7,251 nt of DNA, from contig JAGLIP010000037.1 of NCBI GenBank assembly GCA_023142905.1, forward strand, positions 1 to 7,251. Direction: 5' to 3'. Both the position numbers and the translations under genes were made by a program. The stretch is from Candidatus Aenigmatarchaeota archaeon (lineage in GTDB: Archaea; EX4484-52; B79-G9). The notes under the pieces are model-generated. The model did not search any database and was not told the origin of the DNA. It worked only from the letters and a program-made list of their open reading frames with translations. Below are positions 1 through 5,004 of this stretch, piece after piece. Position 1 is the first letter of the stretch, and the number at the start of each line of letters is the position of its first letter.

Positions 1-812
1 ATGTATTCGAACAAGATGGTATCTTTACAGGTATAATAAGCAACTCTGAAGACATAGCATTTTTGCTTTACAGTGGAGGAACAAGTGGTTTAGCAAAAGG
101 TGTGATGCTCACACATTTTAATATGATAGCAAATGCTTACCAATTCAAACATTGGGCTTCCGGCATTCCAGAAGAATATTCAAAGGCTGTTTTATCTTCT
201 CTTCCATTATGTCATAGTTTTGGTCTTCAATGTGGTTTCTTCGCTCCCTTATTCAGAAGAGAAAAGATTATCATACTACCAAAATTTCATCCAGTAGATG
301 TTTTAAAGATTATAGAAGAAAAAGGAGCTTCATCTTTTTATGGTGTTCCAACGATGTATATAGCTATCTTAAGACAGAAAATTGAAGATTTTGACCTATC
401 ATCTCTCAAAGTATGCGTGTCTGGGGGATCAGCTTTACCAAAAGAGGTTCATCATTCATTCGAAGAAAAAACAGGCATTTCAATTGTTGAAGGATACGGT
501 TTAACTGAATGTAGTCCTGTTACACACATCAATCCTTATGGAAAAACTAAGGTAAATTCCATTGGATTACCACTGGTAGATACTCAAGTAAGAATCATTG
601 ATTCTCAATCAATAGAACAGCTAGAAACAGGAGAAGTTGGGGAATTGACCATTAAGGGTCCTCAAGTGATGAAAGGTTACTGGGGAAAGGGGCTTGAATC
701 TGTTAATGTTTTTACATCTGATGGATGGTTAAAAACTGGTGATCTTGGTGAAGTAGACGATGAAGATTATTACTTCATAGTGGATAGATTTATAAATAAT
801 ACTACTAATTAA
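1..812 (+). CDS. Long-chain acyl-CoA ligase-like protein (AMP-binding), 5' cut by window, C-terminal subdomain missing
   Basis: The frame is open from the left edge (first full codon at base 3) to TAA at 810-812, giving 269 visible residues. A TTG at 63 is not a believable start because it lies inside the first core motif. Visible adenylate-forming motifs in order are the phosphate-binding loop YSGGTSGLAKG (about 69-101), the FadD-like LPLCHSFGL, GVPTMY, the GYGLTE motif (492-509), GPQVMKGYW and DGWLKTGDLG (TGD at 735-743). The last is the hinge VDR (780-788), followed only by FINNTTN and stop. Family members activate a fatty or aryl acid with ATP and transfer it to CoA. They normally continue about 100 residues past the hinge, including a catalytic lysine, and that part is absent. 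None of the three frames after 789 encodes a recognisable remainder. The gene is therefore probably a remnant or half of a split gene; a free N-terminal subdomain could at most retain partial adenylation activity. The family call is firm, the substrate is not determinable. Confidence 0.85.
   Translation, partial: VFEQDGIFTGIISNSEDIAFLLYSGGTSGLAKGVMLTHFNMIANAYQFKHWASGIPEEYSKAVLSSLPLCHSFGLQCGFFAPLFRREKIIILPKFHPVDVLKIIEEKGASSFYGVPTMYIAILRQKIEDFDLSSLKVCVSGGSALPKEVHHSFEEKTGISIVEGYGLTECSPVTHINPYGKTKVNSIGLPLVDTQVRIIDSQSIEQLETGEVGELTIKGPQVMKGYWGKGLESVNVFTSDGWLKTGDLGEVDDEDYYFIVDRFINNTTN
789..798 (+). promoter_or_regulatory. TATA-box-like element, candidate promoter for the surface-protein gene
   Basis: TTTATAAATA is a good match to an archaeal TATA box and lies in the last codons of the truncated ligase. 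Transcription would start near 820-825, giving a leader of roughly 135-140 bases before the ATG at 962 that contains the hairpin at 907-937. In an AT-rich genome such a string can occur by chance, and a weaker candidate (CAATATACC near 859-867) lies closer to the gene. Confidence 0.4.
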
Positions 813-886
813 TGATATCTACATTAGATAGCACATTTTGATGACAAATAACACATACAATATACCGTAAAAAAGGGCGAACGGTT

Positions 887-958
887 ATGGTGGGAATTCC
901 TAATGACACTTGCCGAACCAAAAAATACAGGCAAGTGAAACTAAAAAAAAGAGGTTGA
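887..958 (+). CDS. Possible 23-residue basic leader ORF (speculative)
   Basis: An ATG at 887 opens a 23-codon frame rich in Lys and Arg, ending in TGA at 956-958, three bases before the ATG of the next gene. The stop directly abuts the GAGGT ribosome binding site of that gene, an arrangement like the coupled junctions in the minus-strand operon. There is no convincing Shine-Dalgarno before 887, and the ORF spans the hairpin at 907-937, so it may be chance. I recognise no homologue. It could be a leader peptide that couples translation to the surface-protein gene. Confidence 0.15.
   Translation: MVGIPNDTCRTKKYRQVKLKKRG
907..937 (+). promoter_or_regulatory. Perfect 8-bp stem-loop in the leader of the surface-protein gene
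   Basis: CACTTGCC (907-914) and GGCAAGTG (930-937) are exact reverse complements around a 15-base A-rich loop. A smaller 5-bp pairing, ACCGT (864-868) with ACGGT (881-885), lies just upstream. No U-tract follows, so it is not an intrinsic terminator. The ribosome binding site (951-955) and start (962) lie 14-25 bases downstream, a position suited to mRNA stabilisation or translational control. I could not match it to a known riboswitch class. Confidence 0.5.
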
Positions 959-961
959 AAC

Positions 962-1822
962 ATGAAACGAAATATATCTCTACTTGGAAAGACTGTGCCA
1001 ACACTAGTTGTCGCACTAATGCTTTTCAGTGGAATAGGATTTGCAGCACTGTTAACAAACTACGGAATAATAACCGGAACCGCAGAGGTAGATCAATCTG
1101 TATTAGTAGATGGAGAAGGATATGAAGACTCATTGACATTAACATACACAATTGATCCCGCAGTTGGAGGAAACACATATATGGATGAACCACATACATT
1201 AAAAGACCGGGCAGATGTACCCGCATATATTGCTGTTGGAACAACATATGGCGGACCTAGCTGGGACGGAATAACAACAAGATATGTTGGTATGGCGACC
1301 CTTACTAAAAAGACCGTTGATTTCGGTTCTGAAGTATGGGATGTTCCAATTGGTGCAGAAACAGTAGATATCGAATACACACTCATCGGCGATTCATTTG
1401 AAGCTGAAGTAGTGAGTAATGCACAAGAAAACTATGTGTTGATTTACTACAAAGACAATAGCGATAGGTTCAACTCACCAGCAGATGCAATTTATGTAGC
1501 TGATGTTACTGGAAACCTACCTTATTCAACCGATGGAAATGTTGATGAATATGACTATTGCGCAACAGGAGAATACACAACATGCCACGGTGCAAAACTA
1601 TGGTATGTACCAGCAGGTGCAGTCAACAATGACGGATCAATCGACTGGAGCCAGGCGAGTGCCTTCTTCTTTGAAACCGAACTTATTCAGTATAACCAAG
1701 AAGGGGAACTAACTTTATACCCTCAGCATGTATTGAATTTTGGAATTGAGAACACATTTGATATAGCATCCATACCGGGATCACACACAATAACAACAAA
1801 AATTGCCGTTGGTGGTATTTAA
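962..1822 (+). CDS. Secreted surface protein, TasA/camelysin-like style
   Basis: The ATG at 962 has a good Shine-Dalgarno, GAGGT at 951-955, six bases upstream. The product is 286 residues. Residues 1-10 carry K2, R3 and K10; residues 11-31 are a hydrophobic stretch ending SGIGFAALL, a signal peptide or N-terminal anchor. The ITGTAEVDQSVLVDG segment that follows resembles exported archaeal and bacterial proteins of the TasA/camelysin type that start their beta-sandwich straight after the signal. The mature part is acidic, rich in Thr, Tyr, Val and Gly and predicted beta-rich, with only two cysteines (C200 and C208), which could form a small disulfide loop. There is no C-terminal membrane segment. 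I find no N-x-S/T sequon in the mature part, unlike the next gene. It is probably an abundant fibre or surface-layer-associated protein. Export is well supported; the TasA/camelysin relationship is a resemblance only and a S-layer or pilin-like protein is equally possible. Confidence 0.8.
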   Translation: MKRNISLLGKTVPTLVVALMLFSGIGFAALLTNYGIITGTAEVDQSVLVDGEGYEDSLTLTYTIDPAVGGNTYMDEPHTLKDRADVPAYIAVGTTYGGPSWDGITTRYVGMATLTKKTVDFGSEVWDVPIGAETVDIEYTLIGDSFEAEVVSNAQENYVLIYYKDNSDRFNSPADAIYVADVTGNLPYSTDGNVDEYDYCATGEYTTCHGAKLWYVPAGAVNNDGSIDWSQASAFFFETELIQYNQEGELTLYPQHVLNFGIENTFDIASIPGSHTITTKIAVGGI

Positions 1823-1836
1823 ATTAAATGTCCTTT

Positions 1837-1863
1837 GGGAGCAATGCTCCCTTTTTTCTTTTT
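1837..1863 (+). terminator. Stem-loop with U-tract between the two surface-protein genes
   Basis: GGGAGC (1837-1842) pairs with GCTCCC (1846-1851) around a three-base loop, then T6-C-T5 follows to 1863. It begins 14 bases after the stop of the secreted-protein gene. The next reading frame starts only three bases after the U-tract, so it may act as a partial terminator that lowers expression of the second gene relative to the first. Confidence 0.75.
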
Positions 1864-1869
1864 AGGTGG
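1864..1869 (+). promoter_or_regulatory. Ribosome binding site pointing to a non-canonical start
   Basis: AGGTGG matches the 3' end of 16S rRNA. It overlaps the GTG at 1866, so it cannot serve that codon. Correct spacing (five bases) places the start at the ATT codon 1875-1877. Confidence 0.5.
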
Positions 1870-2726
1870 TTATTATTAAAGAATATATTTACTTGCTGTT
1901 TGTAATTGTAATGCTTTCAGGTACTGTTCAGGCTACCACAGTAACTGATTTTGCAGTACTTAGCGAATTTCCGGATACGATTATCGGCGGAAACACAGCA
2001 ACCGCGGAATTTCGCGTAAGATATCTGCAGCAATCACTGTCGCTATTCACACTAAACATAACAACACAAAATAATTTTACCGGAAATGCATCAGAGTTTT
2101 TGGATAAAAAAATATTGTTCAATGGCGTTGAATTGCCGGGTTGTGAAGAACGCACAGAAGCCAACAAGTTCATAAAAGAATGCCTTGTTTTATTAGACAC
2201 TGGAGTGTACATTGTTACTGCGGTAATTACACCAGTGCCAAATATTCAACCAGATGCATTTAATTATTCATTCGATGCAAAAGCAATACAATCCACACAA
2301 TCAAGCAGCAGCAATAATTATTGGACACCGACGGCCGTAGTTTCCTCCGACCCGGAGAATGAAACAAACAAGACCGACGATGGAGAATATTTTGAGAATA
2401 CAACGGGAAACGGTTTTGAGGAAACATGCACTGAAGAATGGGTGTGCTCTGCATGGGGTGAATGCATAAATGATACACAAACAAGAACCTGTGTTGATGC
2501 AAACAACTGCGAAACAGATGAAATCAAGCCTTTTGAATTACAGCAATGCTTTGTTTTGAATAAAACGGTAAAAACGGTAACAGAATCATATCAACCAGTA
2601 TCCCCAACAGGATTTGTATCTTTTGTTAATCTGGATGAGCCGAAGAATCTGGTTTTGGTTGGTTTGGTGGTCTGTTCTATTCTGATTTTGATATTCTGGA
2701 TGAAGAAATCCGGCAAAAAACACTAA
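1866..2726 (+). CDS. Membrane-anchored surface protein with TSP1-like cysteine module
   Basis: The reading frame opens directly after TAG (1863-1865). GTG at 1866 gives 286 residues, but the Shine-Dalgarno and the signal peptide fit a start at ATT 1875, three codons later. The N-terminus (KEYIYLLFVIVMLSGTVQA, residues 5-23) is a typical signal peptide with likely cleavage after A23. Residues about 24-143 form a beta-rich domain with C93 and C106. A Ser/Asn/Thr-rich linker spans about 143-187. Residues 188-228 hold six cysteines (188, 194, 200, 209, 215, 228) with W192, W197 and the TQTRTC segment, matching the thrombospondin type 1 pattern in a short form frequent in DPANN surface proteins. 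Residues 261-279 form a transmembrane helix followed by a lysine-rich cytoplasmic tail (KKSGKK). Nine N-x-S/T sequons (N64, N70, N74, N133, N165, N168, N178, N202, N232) suggest heavy N-glycosylation. It probably serves adhesion or envelope architecture; the ligand is unknown. Confidence 0.85.
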   Translation: MVIIKEYIYLLFVIVMLSGTVQATTVTDFAVLSEFPDTIIGGNTATAEFRVRYLQQSLSLFTLNITTQNNFTGNASEFLDKKILFNGVELPGCEERTEANKFIKECLVLLDTGVYIVTAVITPVPNIQPDAFNYSFDAKAIQSTQSSSSNNYWTPTAVVSSDPENETNKTDDGEYFENTTGNGFEETCTEEWVCSAWGECINDTQTRTCVDANNCETDEIKPFELQQCFVLNKTVKTVTESYQPVSPTGFVSFVNLDEPKNLVLVGLVVCSILILIFWMKKSGKKH

Positions 2727-2897
2727 AATGTTGTAAACGGCCATCGCATGTTTGCATAAAATATATGTTGATATGCTTTTTACATAAAACTGATTAATTC
2801 AAGAATCTCCCGACACCACATCAATCGATATAGTTCCTGTAGTGTGATGATTTCGCCGTGCAAGAGCCACGCAATAGCAATTAACAGTATGGGCTAA
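2727..2897. other. Convergent intergenic region
   Basis: This 171-base gap lies between the stop codons of two convergent genes. Apart from the weak hairpin at 2754-2781 I see nothing coding. A GTGATGA string (2844-2850) resembles an archaeal C box but has no matching D box, and no tRNA fold could be drawn. No U-tract follows the minus-strand gene within the gap. Confidence 0.6.
2754..2781 (+). terminator. Weak terminator-like hairpin after the TSP1-like gene
   Basis: GCATA (2754-2758) pairs with TATGC (2772-2776) around a 13-base loop and is followed by T5 (2777-2781). It starts 28 bases after the stop codon. The stem is short and AU-rich, so the U-run alone may be what matters in an archaeon. 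Confidence 0.35.
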
Positions 2898-3626
2898 TTA
2901 AGAACAAAACATGACCGACAAAATAATGGCGGTCAATATCGGCTGATGCAAAAGATAAATAAGAAGCGAGTTTCTGCCAATAAACAATAACGGCTTTAGC
3001 TTTGCCGATAAATCAGGTATTAAAAAGCGCCTTTGCCCTCCAGCGTAGAAAGTATTTCCGAAAAAGATTCCAAGAAGCACAACAGCAAACCATGGAAAAA
3101 TCGGAAAATAATCAAGTGTGTAAAAATGTTCATGTGTAAATCCTAAAAAAAGAAGATAAGAAAAACCAAAAACAAATTGTTTGAGACAAAAACCAATTAC
3201 TACAAAAATAGCAGCTAAAAAAAGATTGAGATACCTAAACCGAAGAAAAGGATACGCAAGAACAATAGAAACCCCTATAAAATGGAGCACCCCGAAGTAA
3301 ATTGTTCCTTCAGGCAAAAAAAGATAAGTAACCGTTGTTACCAGAAGACCCCAAGAAAAGATTTTAAACCCCCGCAAAAAATACTTCTTAAAAAGTGAAA
3401 AACCAGCAATCTTTACCCTTGCGCGCGAATAGCTTATAGTTAATGAAACCCCGACAAGAAAAATGAAAATAAACGCGGCAGTCCTTCCAACAATCCAAAA
3501 TACTCCGGACCACAACTCAAAAGAGAACCCCGCAAAATAATTGAGATCAAAAAGAATGTGGTAGAAAATCATAAGCATTATGGCAATACCGCGAAGAAAA
3601 TCCAGCTCAAAAAATCGTTTTTGCAT
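2898..3626 (-). CDS. DUF1624 / HGSNAT-type membrane acyltransferase
   Basis: The product is 242 residues and almost entirely membrane-embedded, with about seven hydrophobic segments. The N-terminus RFFELDFLRGIAI followed by YHILFDL (H23, D27) is the signature of the heparan-alpha-glucosaminide N-acetyltransferase catalytic family (PF07786, DUF1624). Further family features are GVLHFIGVS in the middle, DYFPIFPWFAVVLLGIFFG and the C-terminal LLIYLLHQP. The length fits the short prokaryotic versions. Characterised relatives move an acetyl group from cytoplasmic acetyl-CoA across the membrane to an amino sugar; in archaea the substrate is unproven. It has its own promoter (TATA at 3648-3655) and no Shine-Dalgarno, consistent with a leaderless message. 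It lies beside a glycan-precursor operon and N-glycosylation candidates, so acylation of a surface glycan or lipid is a reasonable guess. Confidence 0.85.
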   Translation of the reverse strand: MQKRFFELDFLRGIAIMLMIFYHILFDLNYFAGFSFELWSGVFWIVGRTAAFIFIFLVGVSLTISYSRARVKIAGFSLFKKYFLRGFKIFSWGLLVTTVTYLFLPEGTIYFGVLHFIGVSIVLAYPFLRFRYLNLFLAAIFVVIGFCLKQFVFGFSYLLFLGFTHEHFYTLDYFPIFPWFAVVLLGIFFGNTFYAGGQRRFLIPDLSAKLKPLLFIGRNSLLIYLLHQPILTAIILSVMFCS

Positions 3627-3647
3627 AACTAATACTTGTGGTCGCCG

Positions 3648-3655
3648 ATTTAAAT
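3648..3655 (-). promoter_or_regulatory. TATA box of a likely leaderless promoter
   Basis: ATTTAAAT, preceded on the minus strand by the A-rich CAAATA (possible BRE), is centred about 25-26 bases before the ATG at 3626. In archaea transcription starts about that far from the TATA box, so the mRNA would begin at or next to the start codon. The absence of a Shine-Dalgarno agrees. Confidence 0.6.
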
Positions 3656-3681
3656 TATTTGAAAACCCATATACTGTTTCT

Positions 3682-3690
3682 AAAAAAAAT
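3682..3690 (-). terminator. Oligo-U terminator of the four-gene operon
   Basis: On the minus strand an uninterrupted run of eight T (3689-3682) lies 12 bases after the TAG stop (3704-3702) of the last operon gene. No strong stem precedes it, which is normal for archaeal U-tract termination. The TATA box of the next gene follows about 27 bases later. Confidence 0.55.
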
Positions 3691-3701
3691 AGAATAATGC
3701 G

Positions 3702-4184
3702 CTATTTCTGGTTCAGTCGGTAGATATACAGCACAAGCCCTGCAAAAAATAGCAATATGCAAAGCAGGTATATTTCTGAACCTGTAAAAAGCCCGTAAAA
3801 TGGGTTGAAAATAAATGGGTAAAAAGGCATTATGTCTGTGTACAACGGAGCATCAAATAATATATGTATGTAAATGCCTAAAATTGATGTAATGAATATG
3901 CTTTTTTTAGAAAAATCCTGTCTAGCTTTGAATATTCCGGCAACCTTTTGAACATTTTTGTCCAGTTTAATCATTACGCATGACAGGATAATCGCCAGAA
4001 GAAATCCGCCCGCAAATGAATGAAAAATTCCGTGCAAAGGATAATTCAGATCAAAAAACAAAACAAAAAGCGGTTCCAAGTCCACAATTACATTCGCAAT
4101 CAAAAAAGTCGGCAAATGAATATATCTAAACAACAATAAACCAAAAAACAATGCAGGTCCAAAATGAAACGGTGTAAGCGGCAT
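3702..4184 (-). CDS. Small multipass membrane protein, YdjM/DUF457-like putative metal-dependent hydrolase
   Basis: The 160-residue product has four to five hydrophobic segments. It starts with MPLTPFHFGPA and carries conserved polar motifs in hydrophobic surroundings: H7, NVIVDLEP (D35, E37), PLHGIFHSFAGG (H51, H55) and HILFDAPLYTDIMPFYP (H107, D111, D117). This His/Asp pattern is like the membrane families annotated as LexA-binding or metal-dependent hydrolases (YdjM, PF04307) and DUF4184. No activity has been established for such proteins as far as I know. The start has a Shine-Dalgarno AAAGGT (4196-4191) that overlaps the TAA of the upstream uppP-like gene, so the two are translationally linked. 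Context suggests a role in envelope lipid or lipid-carrier metabolism. The gene is certain; the family is probable and the function unknown. Confidence 0.75.
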   Translation of the reverse strand: MPLTPFHFGPALFFGLLLFRYIHLPTFLIANVIVDLEPLFVLFFDLNYPLHGIFHSFAGGFLLAIILSCVMIKLDKNVQKVAGIFKARQDFSKKSIFITSILGIYIHILFDAPLYTDIMPFYPFIFNPFYGLFTGSEIYLLCILLFFAGLVLYIYRLNQK

Positions 4185-4190
4185 AATATA

Positions 4191-4197
4191 ACCTTTA
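4191..4197 (-). promoter_or_regulatory. Stop-in-SD junction between the uppP-like gene and the membrane protein gene
   Basis: On the minus strand TAA (4197-4195) runs straight into AAAGGT (4196-4191), followed six bases later by the ATG at 4184. The ribosome finishing UppP therefore sits on the binding site of the next gene. Confidence 0.6.
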
Positions 4198-5004
4198 GAT
4201 AAAAAGTACCATAAGGCTTAAAGCCCCTAAAATAATACAGAACTTAGAGAACTTTATTTTTTCTGCAAGTTTCATAAGCGCATCAATTGTTGCAACCCCG
4301 AATACAAACGCAAAAAAGATAGCAACCAATACATCGGCAGTAAAAGACACACCACCCATAAGCCCAAGACCTAATTCTGCCGCAAAAACAGCAGGGATGC
4401 TCATAAGAAAGCTTAGGCGAAGCGCATCTTTCGCATTGTATTTTCGAAAAAGTAAAACTGATGTTGTTATGCCTGAGCGGCTTAATCCCGGAAGTGCTGA
4501 AAACCCTTGTGCAACACCTACAATAATGCTGTCTTTAAGGCCTATAGATTTTTCCAAAGTTTCTTTTTTCTCTGCTTTTTTTTGGATAACGCCGGTTATA
4601 ATAAGCAATAAACCAATAACAGCTGTTGCTGTTTTTCCCGAAAATTCAAACTGTTCCAAGCTAAATAATATCAAAGGAAAACCCACAATCCCCGTAAAAA
4701 ATGTCGCCACAATAAGAAATGTTATAAGCCGGTTTTCTTCAGTCCCTAAAAATTCCTTAGGCTTTAAAAAATACTCAGGCAGATTTTTTAAAATCAAGAC
4801 AAGCTCTTTTCTAAAATAAAAAATAGCGGCAAGAAGTGTCCCTATATGAAGAAAAACGGAAAGCGTTATGGCTTCTGCAAGCGTGCTTCCGAAAAAATTG
4901 ACAAGTATAAGTGAATTTATTCCCTCACTTGAAACAGGCAGCCACTCTAAGATTCCCTGCACTATTCCTAAAACCGCATACGATTCAATACTCATAAAAA
5001 TCAC
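4195..5004 (-). CDS. uppP: UppP/BacA-like polyprenyl-diphosphate phosphatase, archaeal type
   Basis: The product is 269 residues from GTG 5004, or 266 from the better ATG at 4995, which has GTGA five bases upstream. The enzyme family dephosphorylates undecaprenyl (bacteria) or, presumably, dolichyl (archaea) diphosphate to recycle the lipid carrier for glycan assembly. Visible motifs, numbered from the GTG, are GIVQGILEWLPVSSEG (residues 13-28; E20, S25, S26), LHIGTLLA (52-59) and the second half-motif ALPGLSRSGITTS (170-182; R176). About eight hydrophobic segments fit the inverted-repeat fold. The histidine that follows SSxG in bacterial enzymes is replaced by I29, while the SSEG form agrees with archaeal homologues. 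It overlaps the mutase gene upstream by four bases and precedes the small membrane protein by ten. It is likely the carrier-recycling step for the glycan attached to nearby sequon-rich surface proteins. Confidence 0.88.
   Translation of the reverse strand: MIFMSIESYAVLGIVQGILEWLPVSSEGINSLILVNFFGSTLAEAITLSVFLHIGTLLAAIFYFRKELVLILKNLPEYFLKPKEFLGTEENRLITFLIVATFFTGIVGFPLILFSLEQFEFSGKTATAVIGLLLIITGVIQKKAEKKETLEKSIGLKDSIIVGVAQGFSALPGLSRSGITTSVLLFRKYNAKDALRLSFLMSIPAVFAAELGLGLMGGVSFTADVLVAIFFAFVFGVATIDALMKLAEKIKFSKFCIILGALSLMVLFI
5001..5004 (-). promoter_or_regulatory. GTGA overlap: stop codon inside the ribosome binding site of uppP
   Basis: Minus-strand GTGA contains the TGA stop (5003-5001) of the mutase gene and complements the UCAC near the 3' end of 16S rRNA. 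ATG follows after exactly five bases, at 4995. The same GTGA can also be read as a GTG start that overlaps the stop. Confidence 0.5.

Noticed and set aside
893..900. GGAATTCC palindrome upstream of the secreted-protein gene
   Set aside because: An isolated 8-base palindrome with no second copy; too short to argue for an operator.
1026..1386. Minus-strand open frames across the secreted-protein gene
   Set aside because: Low-complexity shadows of a frame with a good ribosome binding site and signal peptide.
2798..2807. TTCAAGAATC followed by CACCACA, resembling a tRNA T-loop and 3' end
   Set aside because: The bases before it do not form the T stem and no acceptor, D or anticodon arm could be drawn upstream.
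2844..2850. GTGATGA, a possible C box of a C/D guide RNA
   Set aside because: No CTGA D box or inner C'/D' pair occurs downstream in the gap, and no terminal stem was seen.
4397..4819. 140-codon + strand open frame opposite the uppP-like gene
   Set aside because: It is antisense to a well-supported gene, has no recognisable motif and reflects codon bias on the other strand.
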